Positions 15,060 through 20,361 of a stretch of DNA of 20,361 nt are shown in pieces. The notes below the pieces were generated by a model, which was given only the letters and a program-made list of their open reading frames with translations, made no database searches and was not told the origin of the DNA. The position numbers and the translations under genes were made by a program. The DNA is taken from positions 1 through 20,361 of the IMG/VR virus record IMGVR_UViG_3300030380_002488; one strand, given 5' to 3'. Position 1 is the first letter of the stretch. Every line of letters begins with the position of its first letter. This DNA is from a virus.

Positions 15060-16336
15060 TGTTCATCTCCTCCAAATTGATTTAAGTCTGTGTTGCCACT
15101 GCCACCAGAAGGTCTTGCTGTCTTCCAAGGTACATAGATACCTAGTGCTCCAAGGCTTGGTAGCATCTCATCATTGTATGGTCTCATTCTCAATCGACCA
15201 ACTACGATTACTTGAGTACGCTCAGCATAAGGCTTCCATTCTCCGTCTTTGTTAAACTCAAACGGATGGTCTTCATCATGCATCTTGCCCGGAATCCAAA
15301 CAGTCACGGTAGATGCAAAACTATCTTTACCATATCGTGATTGTAATCCAAGGCTTGTAATGTTCATACGGAAAGACCTTCCTGTTTGGTCGTAATCACT
15401 GTTCATAGGTTCTTTGTTCAGTAAACTGACATATCCTTTCGTGACGACTATGGGGTTATATGTCATGCCGTTTGCACCTGCAATCTTACGGTCAGCGTGT
15501 GCTTCGACTAGTTCAGATAACTCTACATATTCATTATGCATGTTGTCATTGACTAGTAATCTTTCAGGAGTGAACTCTTTTCTAAGATGCTCAGGTAGCC
15601 AGTTGTCTGTATACTCTAGTTTCTCATGGAAATCTCTGTTAGTGTACAAAGTGTCTCTGTCCTCTTTAGGCGCAATGACTTGAATCTTACAAGCAGTCCA
15701 CTTCTCATAATTAATGTCCATACCCTTTCCAGATAGATTTACTCTCCATCGCTTAATGTCTCCGCCCTTTTCGGGAGAGCCTAAAAAGTAAGCAGTCCTA
15801 CTGAAACTTGTCGGTGCTAGTGGTGTATTCTTATCATCACGCTTGTTCATCAGACATAAAATCATGTCATTGTGTTCAAAGCCAAACCAAGGTAGATTAC
15901 TCCCGTCTACCTTTTCATTAGTAGGTTCACCGTTGACATGCCATACGCCACTCTTAGCAGTGACTATACCAATGTGTCCATCATCTATCGCTCTACCTTG
16001 GTTAGACTTGAATATATTCATAGCCCTTTCCATGACATTCGCTCTCTGGTCTTTGCTTTCATCTTCTATGCCGATGAACATACCGACATAGGTTACTGTT
16101 TCTCTTTGGCTAGAGCCACTAGAGCCACCCAAGTTACGGGTTTCTATAACGAATTGCTCACTCCACTGACTTAGGTAGAAAGGGTCTTCTGCTAACGGGT
16201 CGTCAACAGAAAATTCATTCTTAAGCCATATTGTGAACTGGTTGGCTGCTTCACCAACCTTAATGTTCATTCTCTCTCCGTAACCTCTGAGTCTTTCTAG
16301 TACATCTTCCGGCCATGTTTTATTCTCTTCATTCAT
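15056..16336 (-). CDS. Unrecognised large protein; candidate ssDNA-binding (RPA-like) protein
   Basis: I recognise no family for this 426-residue protein. It starts with a short helical segment, then has alternating beta strands through the middle (TVTYVGMFIGIED, HIGIVTAKSGVWHV, DMILCLMNKRD) and again at 300-400 (PIVVTKGYVSLL, TQVIVVGRLRMRPY). This could be two or more OB-like barrels. It ends in a flexible Gly/Ser/Asn tail finishing in DEQ, somewhat like SSB tails. It lies between the clamp loader and the RadA/Sak4-like ATPase with ATGA overlaps on both sides, a typical place for an ssDNA-binding protein. The SSB proposal is inference from context and strand pattern. Confidence 0.5.
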   Translation of the reverse strand: MNEENKTWPEDVLERLRGYGERMNIKVGEAANQFTIWLKNEFSVDDPLAEDPFYLSQWSEQFVIETRNLGGSSGSSQRETVTYVGMFIGIEDESKDQRANVMERAMNIFKSNQGRAIDDGHIGIVTAKSGVWHVNGEPTNEKVDGSNLPWFGFEHNDMILCLMNKRDDKNTPLAPTSFSRTAYFLGSPEKGGDIKRWRVNLSGKGMDINYEKWTACKIQVIAPKEDRDTLYTNRDFHEKLEYTDNWLPEHLRKEFTPERLLVNDNMHNEYVELSELVEAHADRKIAGANGMTYNPIVVTKGYVSLLNKEPMNSDYDQTGRSFRMNITSLGLQSRYGKDSFASTVTVWIPGKMHDEDHPFEFNKDGEWKPYAERTQVIVVGRLRMRPYNDEMLPSLGALGIYVPWKTARPSGGSGNTDLNQFGGDEQ

Positions 16337-17265
16337 ATTTTTTCCTCCTTATTTTTCTTCAATTTTGCTGTAAAGTACTCAACAAATGACAAATCATCAT
16401 CCGGCCACTGAGTAGCCAGCATGACAAATTCGCCATAAGTGAGCATGAAACTGTGCCAGTCGTCTTCGCTTGCCATCAGTGGCTTAGCACGATGCCTTAA
16501 TCCCTTTAAGACACCCAAACGGCTGTGTCCTGACTCTATCGCCTGAGTCAAGTAAGCGGTTAACTTTGGGAAGTCACTACCCAAAAGCGTAAACGCTGCT
16601 TTATTGAGATAGGTTGTATCTCGTTTTATGTTTTCTATTAGTGCTTCTGGTTCTCTTGGAAGGCTATCAAGAATGTCAAGCGCCCTTCTAAGACTACCAT
16701 TGGTGAATTTCAATAGATGAGGGAGGTTTGCTATCCATTCAGTAGGCATACCCTCCTCATTGATGATAGTTACAAGTCGTTCATTATCATCGAAACTTAT
16801 AGGCTTGAAATGATATGTAAGGCACCTATCTCTAATCGCATCGTGTATAGGTCCTATGTCATTAGCCGTCAATATGAATATGGTGGATTGGTGACTCTCT
16901 TCCATAATCTGTCTGAGAGCCTTTTGAGCAGGGGTTGTAAAACTATCTGCTTCATCTAAAAAGATAATGCGGCGACTTACTCCCATCCCCTTCTGCTTAC
17001 TTATTCCTTTCAATTGCCTGATGTAATCTATACCTCTGTCGTCACTAGCATTAGTGACAATAAAATTCATCGGGTCAAAGAACTCACCCAACAAGTCTTT
17101 ACCTAATGCATAGGCAGCACTTGTCTTGCCGACACCCGGTGGACCTACAATTAGTAAGTTAGCAGGGCACGATTCAAGAGTCCAGTTCTTAGCCGGATTC
17201 ACGAAATCGTGACAACCTACTAGGTCGCTCAAAGTGTTCGGTCTATATTTCTCTCTCAAGTTCAT
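16333..17265 (-). CDS. Replication factor C small subunit (clamp loader)
   Basis: RFC opens the sliding clamp and loads it on primed DNA. The AAA+ signature is complete: REKYRP at 4-9, Walker A GPPGVGKT (41-48), Walker B IIFLDEAD (Asp104, Glu105), sensor 1 ILTAN (131-135) and sensor 2 GSLRRALDIL (190-199). The arginine-finger motif, SRC in most RFCs, reads DRC here (IRDRC, 144-148), keeping the Arg. The 310 residues match archaeal small subunits, with a C-terminal helical collar. No large subunit is in the window; it may be elsewhere in the genome or come from the host. The stop overlaps the next start (ATGA). A TATA-like box lies about 35 bases upstream. Confidence 0.95.
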   Translation of the reverse strand: MNLREKYRPNTLSDLVGCHDFVNPAKNWTLESCPANLLIVGPPGVGKTSAAYALGKDLLGEFFDPMNFIVTNASDDRGIDYIRQLKGISKQKGMGVSRRIIFLDEADSFTTPAQKALRQIMEESHQSTIFILTANDIGPIHDAIRDRCLTYHFKPISFDDNERLVTIINEEGMPTEWIANLPHLLKFTNGSLRRALDILDSLPREPEALIENIKRDTTYLNKAAFTLLGSDFPKLTAYLTQAIESGHSRLGVLKGLRHRAKPLMASEDDWHSFMLTYGEFVMLATQWPDDDLSFVEYFTAKLKKNKEEKI

Positions 17266-17293
17266 TCCAATCCATCTCCATACCTTCTTCTGA

Positions 17294-17305
17294 CCTTTAT
17301 AAAAG
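17294..17305 (-). promoter_or_regulatory. Candidate archaeal TATA box upstream of the clamp loader
   Basis: On the - strand CTTTTATAAAGG lies in the 47-base gap between the 486-residue gene and the clamp loader, centred about 35 bases before its ATG. At normal archaeal spacing, transcription would begin about 8 bases before the start codon, giving a short-leader mRNA. The gap holds little else except a weak GGAG. The element is palindromic (TTTATAAA), so direction is set by the gene, not by the box. Confidence 0.45.
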
Positions 17306-17312
17306 AACTATT

Positions 17313-18773
17313 TCAGCCCCCCATTTCTATGAGGTCAGTCAATTGTGAAACATCACTATATCCTAAGTTATCATCAACATATTCTATTCTACTCTTCCCT
17401 ATCGATAAGTTGCTCAAATCAAAGTCACCTATCTCTGTAGTGATAATGATAGCGTATTCATCTATTGGTAGCCAATTCATTCCTATTAACACACCCTGCT
17501 GGGCTAACCGTTGCCTGATGTGTTGGGCTACATTGACAGGGACTTGTATCTGACCTACCTCATATATCTCGTAGCCATCCAGAGAGGACACCCTTATGTG
17601 TACATTGTATTCTTCATCTCTCATTATGGCATTAACTAACAAGTGTACATGGAAGGCATCTTTCAGAACTAGCCAGCCTCCATCTCCACTCACAGAGAAA
17701 GCCCCTGTTGATGTTAAACGGAGTCTTTCATTGTCTTCTAAAATCTCAGCCGTTTGGCTCAAATCCGAAGAAGCCTCCAGTAGTTTTCCTGTCTTGACAG
17801 GAATAGTGAATTTGATTCTATCGAGATAATCTACACGCTTACTGTAATTGAGTTTGTGTATATCCCAATCGTCACCCAATGCTAAAACATCAGTCACGCA
17901 TTTTAATTGTAATCCATCTGACTCGACTTCAAAGATGGCTTCGCTTTCTGTGTAGGGTAAATTGTTTATCTTACCCAGCACTTGTCTGTCTCTGTTGTAG
18001 AGGACTCCTTTGAATTGACCTTTAGGAAACTCAGTGATGTGTAGGTATCGTCTTGGATAACTAATGACCTCTGCATAAACATCAGTGGGTGTAGTCAGTT
18101 TGTCCCACGCTCTATAGATAGGGCCACTGAAAGCCTGTCCCGGTTGCATAGTCTTCACATCCATATCTATCATACCCTCTCCAAACAGTTTTTGAATAAT
18201 CTCAGAGGGGTGCATTGTTTCCATCATCGACCTGATAGACTGTAGGCTCTGTGCATAGCCGTCTGTCAAGTATGACACTGCCTGTAAGAAACGAGCAATA
18301 GGCATCATGGGTCTCTCACCAGTGGCTCTCGACCAAAACAACAATGCTTCTTTCTCATGCATTCTGCTGGCAATTTCCAAAAAGCCATCATCTCTTATCC
18401 TTGCCATCAAATTAAGCGCTTGCTTAACTGTCATACCTTCCCCTCCGTATTCAGGTGACTCCAATGATAACAGAGGAACCATGGGTTTCCCTGCAAATGA
18501 CTCATCCCATACTAAGGGAGAGATTGATAACTTCTTGCATACATCATCTCTTAACTCTCTAAAGGAAATGAACTGTCTAGGGTATCGTGAGTACTTAGGA
18601 TAGAATATCTCAACCAGTTCTCCTAAATCATCCAGTGCATTGTTAACTGCCTCTCTGATAATATCTATCGAGTGGCGAAAGTGGGTAGACCGATTCTCTG
18701 CATCGGTCATGTAATTCCTATACAAGTTCCTGAGACTCTCAGAAATATTTGCTGCCTCTGCTAGTAACATCAT
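17313..18773 (-). CDS. Unrecognised 486-aa protein, possibly a degenerate DNA ligase-like nucleotidyltransferase
   Basis: No family is certain. The N-terminal 190 residues are helical. The stretch EKEALLFWSRATGERPMM and the following region recall the DNA-binding domain of archaeal ATP-dependent ligases. Residues around 235-320 run as EVISYPRRYLHI, EAIFEVE and KCVTDVLALGDDWDIHKLNY, then RVDYLDRI. The last parts look like the ligase motif 'fDvLyl.G.d...l.Y.eR...L'. The expected catalytic K-x-D-G-x-R is not there. The C-terminal 130 residues are beta-rich, as an OB domain would be. If the likeness is real, the protein has lost adenylation chemistry and may be structural. It starts ATG-ATG at 18773 after GGAAGTGAG, directly behind the upstream gene. 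Confidence 0.5.
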   Translation of the reverse strand: MMLLAEAANISESLRNLYRNYMTDAENRSTHFRHSIDIIREAVNNALDDLGELVEIFYPKYSRYPRQFISFRELRDDVCKKLSISPLVWDESFAGKPMVPLLSLESPEYGGEGMTVKQALNLMARIRDDGFLEIASRMHEKEALLFWSRATGERPMMPIARFLQAVSYLTDGYAQSLQSIRSMMETMHPSEIIQKLFGEGMIDMDVKTMQPGQAFSGPIYRAWDKLTTPTDVYAEVISYPRRYLHITEFPKGQFKGVLYNRDRQVLGKINNLPYTESEAIFEVESDGLQLKCVTDVLALGDDWDIHKLNYSKRVDYLDRIKFTIPVKTGKLLEASSDLSQTAEILEDNERLRLTSTGAFSVSGDGGWLVLKDAFHVHLLVNAIMRDEEYNVHIRVSSLDGYEIYEVGQIQVPVNVAQHIRQRLAQQGVLIGMNWLPIDEYAIIITTEIGDFDLSNLSIGKSRIEYVDDNLGYSDVSQLTDLIEMGG

Positions 18774-18774
18774 C

Positions 18775-19419
18775 TCACTTCCATACAGTACTAATCAATT
18801 GTGTATTAGAGGGATTTAGTCTCATTCTAACTTTACAGTGCTTACACATTGATTGGTGATTTGAATCTTTAGTTATTTCTTTTTTAGTGGTGTGAATGCA
18901 TTTTCTACCACAGGGTATACCTTTTCTTTTACTAGACCATCTATTGTATTTACCACATGTATAAGAGTAATTGTAATATAACTTTTTAGGTGAGTTATTA
19001 GATTTAGCGGAATCTTTAGTTATCAAATCTTGAGCGTAGAAAACTTCCCCTTCCCTTTCTTCTTCAATGTATTTTTTTGGCCTGACAAATTTCATCACTC
19101 CCACTCTGGTTTCATTAAACAAGGCTTCGCCTGATTGAATATACTTTCTGTACCAAGAACCCCTAGAATTGTAATTCGTCAGTTGACCGTAGTTTCTTAA
19201 CAGTTGTCTTTTTTCTACCCACGAGTCTCCATGTTCTAGGAATACCTTTTTACTATTTCTATAAGCAACCATCCATAACTTTGAATCTTCTTCTGCAACT
19301 TCTTTTAATCCATTTTTCACTTTATATTTATTCAATAGCGCCTGTAAGTCGCTAACTAAATCGTCGTATAAAGAAGCCTTCTCCTCTAATTGCCTTACCA
19401 CATCACTTAATCGTATCAT
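18775..19419 (-). CDS. Hypothetical protein with C-terminal Cys/His cluster, 214 aa
   Basis: No family recognised. The N-terminal half is helical and charged (RLSDVVRQLEEKASLYDDLVSDLQALLNK is coiled-coil-like in its first 30 residues). A middle stretch is rich in Tyr, Asn and Ser. The last 70 residues hold several potential zinc ligands: TCGKYNRW, PCGRKCIHTTKK and MCKHCKVRMRLNP. The gene appears richer in A/T and Lys/Asn codons than its neighbours, which may reflect a recent acquisition. The ATG at 19419 overlaps the upstream gene by 17 bases and follows GAGGGAAAC. The basic Cys-rich end suggests nucleic-acid binding. Confidence 0.6.
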   Translation of the reverse strand: MIRLSDVVRQLEEKASLYDDLVSDLQALLNKYKVKNGLKEVAEEDSKLWMVAYRNSKKVFLEHGDSWVEKRQLLRNYGQLTNYNSRGSWYRKYIQSGEALFNETRVGVMKFVRPKKYIEEEREGEVFYAQDLITKDSAKSNNSPKKLYYNYSYTCGKYNRWSSKRKGIPCGRKCIHTTKKEITKDSNHQSMCKHCKVRMRLNPSNTQLISTVWK

Positions 19420-19678
19420 CTGTTTCCCTCATTTTTTCGAGGGTATGTAGTAATGCTTTGGCTAGACTCATTGCGTCTTCCTGTGTTAGCCTTACGCCCT
19501 CTTTCGTAAAGCCCTCGCCTTTGTGATGCTCTATTGTTCTTCTGGTTCTTATGTCAATCATAGCAGGGCTTTTCCCGATAGGGTCAGCCACACTCATAAC
19601 TACCTCAGCCTTGCCCCGCCATCTGACAGAAGTACATGGTACTCGCCAGAGTATTGTTTGTTCAAAGCCTCTTGTCAT
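19403..19678 (-). CDS. Hypothetical protein, 91 aa, weakly PC4-like
   Basis: The first 35 residues look like beta strands (QTILWRVPCTSVRW, KAEVVMSV). The second half, MIDIRTRR...KEGVRLTQEDAMSLAKALLHTL, has the strand-then-helix shape of PC4/p15-type ssDNA-binding coactivators, where an 'IdIRt...GisLt..e...L' pattern is usual. The likeness is weak and may be chance. The ATG at 19678 follows GAGGAG by about nine bases and overlaps the stop of the 37-residue gene (ATGA). A role in transcription or ssDNA binding is a guess. Confidence 0.55.
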   Translation of the reverse strand: MTRGFEQTILWRVPCTSVRWRGKAEVVMSVADPIGKSPAMIDIRTRRTIEHHKGEGFTKEGVRLTQEDAMSLAKALLHTLEKMRETDDTIK

Positions 19679-19788
19679 TTTGTCAACTCCTCATATCTTT
19701 GCATAAGTAATCGAGCCAGTTCATGGTGCTGTAGATGATGTATAATTGTTATAGCATCGATGGCTACTTTGTTAATTGAATCGTTCAT
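19675..19788 (-). CDS. Micro-protein, 37 aa
   Basis: This short gene fills the space between two others with ATGA overlaps at both ends, which is the main reason to accept it. The product is one amphipathic helix, MNDSINKVAIDAITIIHHLQ followed by HHELARLLMQRYEELTK, with four His in its middle. No Cys and no known motif are present. The GAGGAG ribosome site of the next gene lies inside its last codons. Function unknown. Confidence 0.5.
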   Translation of the reverse strand: MNDSINKVAIDAITIIHHLQHHELARLLMQRYEELTK

Positions 19789-20054
19789 CTTGCTCCCTCC
19801 GCATTTTGTTCCCAACAATAATAGCATTCATATTCACCATCAGCATTAGGATTCTCAAGTATTTTACCTCCTTGTAGATACTGTTCGGCTACTGATACAG
19901 AATTGCATTCATTACACCAACCCGCATTATCTCTATAATGAAGGAACTTTTCGTATGTGAAATCTTCATCTTCCATATACTTTAAGACTTCATGCATCCA
20001 ATCTATTTTCTTTTTTAAGTATGCATTTTCTTTTTCTAAATCTTCTTTGTTCAC
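19785..20054 (-). CDS. Coiled-coil zinc-ribbon protein, 89 aa
   Basis: A GTG start at 20054 is supported by GGAGGTGA six bases upstream and by a GTGA overlap with the previous stop. The N-terminal 35 residues form a charged coiled-coil-like helix (KEDLEKENAYLKKKIDWMHE). Then come GWCNECNS and, about 30 residues later, YECYYCWEQ, a zinc ribbon. The layout, coiled coil then ribbon, suggests a dimeric nucleic-acid-binding or adaptor protein. I recognise no family. It is tied to both neighbours by start/stop overlaps. Confidence 0.65.
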   Translation of the reverse strand: MNKEDLEKENAYLKKKIDWMHEVLKYMEDEDFTYEKFLHYRDNAGWCNECNSVSVAEQYLQGGKILENPNADGEYECYYCWEQNAEGAR

Positions 20055-20067
20055 GCCGTCACCTCCA
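20051..20067 (-). promoter_or_regulatory. Repeated ribosome-site/stop/start junction, copy 1
   Basis: The - strand reads TGGAGGTGACGGCGTGA. It is a perfect GGAGGTGA ribosome site, six bases before a GTG start that overlaps the TGA of the previous gene. Copy 2 at 20281-20297 matches it at 16 of 17 bases, differing only in GTG versus ATG. The same bases encode the EVTA end of each upstream protein. Confidence 0.75.
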
Positions 20068-20284
20068 TGCTTCGTAGTTTCTCTTTCACTTCATCAATTT
20101 TATCTTGCACAGATTGTTTGTATTCCGCTATACCTTTTTTGGTTATGCGACTCTCCAACTGTTTTATGCGTTGTCGTAGTTGAAATCTCTTAACACTCGC
20201 TCGGACTCTCTCTCTCCCTTCGGGAGTAGCCTTGTATCGTTTGTTCGCTTCCGCTTTCTTCTCTTTGCTATTGTATGCCATCAT
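20051..20284 (-). CDS. Basic helical protein, 77 aa
   Basis: The ATG at 20284 is chosen because GGAGGTGA lies six bases before it and it overlaps the stop of the upstream gene; a TTG at 20317 in the same frame is unlikely. The product is very basic in its first half (NSKEKKAEANKRYKATPEGRERVRASVKRF) and continues as a Lys/Glu/Gln-rich coiled-coil-like helix ending MEVTA. The KRYKATPEGRER stretch resembles small basic HNH-associated or DNA-binding phage proteins that carry the 'N..Y..TPEGr.r....r...' pattern. DNA or RNA binding is likely from charge; family unproven. Confidence 0.6.
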   Translation of the reverse strand: MMAYNSKEKKAEANKRYKATPEGRERVRASVKRFQLRQRIKQLESRITKKGIAEYKQSVQDKIDEVKEKLRSMEVTA

Positions 20285-20297
20285 GCCGTCACCTCCA
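20281..20297 (-). promoter_or_regulatory. Repeated ribosome-site/stop/start junction, copy 2
   Basis: The - strand reads TGGAGGTGACGGCATGA, coupling the partial right-edge gene to the basic 77-residue protein gene. It matches copy 1 at 20051-20067 in 16 of 17 bases. It decides the ATG start at 20284. Confidence 0.75.
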
Positions 20298-20361
20298 CGC
20301 CTTCGGGCAATTCGCAATCATCACAGTAGTAACGATAATACTGTGCCGTTTGCCACGCTAT
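20281..20361 (-). CDS. 3' end of a protein with a CxxC pair, partial at window edge
   Basis: The last 26 codons of a gene entering from the right edge are visible and open up to base 20361. They end in YYRYYCDDCELPEGVEVTA and a TGA that overlaps the next ATG. The CDDC pair suggests the second half of a zinc ribbon. The final EVTA codons also carry the ribosome site of the following gene. Confidence 0.5.
   Translation of the reverse strand: MAWQTAQYYRYYCDDCELPEGVEVTA

Noticed and set aside
1-20361. tRNA, rRNA, inverted-repeat transposon ends or integrase
   Set aside because: None was seen by reading; almost all bases are in supported coding frames, though faint structured RNAs would need a covariance search.

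Overview
This window looks like part of the genome of a tailed DNA virus of archaea, most like the magrovirus type associated with marine Group II Euryarchaeota. That placement is an inference. It rests on a dense archaeal-type replication gene set (family B polymerase, sliding-clamp candidate, clamp-loader small subunit, primase with a PriL-like end, XPF-type nuclease, Cas4-like nuclease, RadA/Sak4-like ATPase), a group II chaperonin, strong GGAGGTGA ribosome binding sites, archaeal-looking TATA boxes, and almost no space between genes. No terminase, portal or major capsid gene lies in the window, so the virion type cannot be read directly. No rRNA, tRNA, CRISPR array, insertion sequence or integrase was seen.

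Layout. Positions 1-2926 (+ strand) hold the end of a probable virion or tail module: a partial repeat-bearing structural protein, a 118-residue protein, a 393-residue fibre-like protein and a small zinc-ribbon protein. At 2926/2927 transcription direction switches, and the two converging genes abut with no base between them. Everything from 2927 to the right edge is on the - strand.

The - strand falls into three blocks, described here in transcription order. (a) From the right edge to 17313 lie small genes joined by ATGA/GTGA overlaps, then two large unrecognised proteins; one of these may be a degenerate ligase-like nucleotidyltransferase. (b) 17265-14031, behind a TATA-like box, encodes the clamp loader, a candidate ssDNA-binding protein and a RadA/Sak4-like ATPase. 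(c) 13914-2927, behind a second TATA box, encodes the clamp, a coiled-coil peptide, a zinc ribbon, DNA polymerase B, a MazG-like fragment, a CxCC peptide, a Cas4-like nuclease, a small unknown, a primase with a PriL-like Fe-S end, a zinc-finger protein, an XPF/Hef-type nuclease, a helicase-like ATPase, a zinc micro-protein, a DEDDy exonuclease, another zinc micro-protein, the chaperonin and a last zinc micro-protein.

Together the genes would give the virus its own fork: polymerase, clamp, loader, primase and probable helicase, with nucleases and a recombinase-like ATPase for recombination or end processing. The chaperonin would help fold virion or replication proteins. The least explained element is the set of tiny Cys-rich proteins placed between the replication genes. 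Seven complete genes shorter than 60 codons were found by reading the gaps, most of them in start/stop overlaps, and three of them share an M-x-x-C start.
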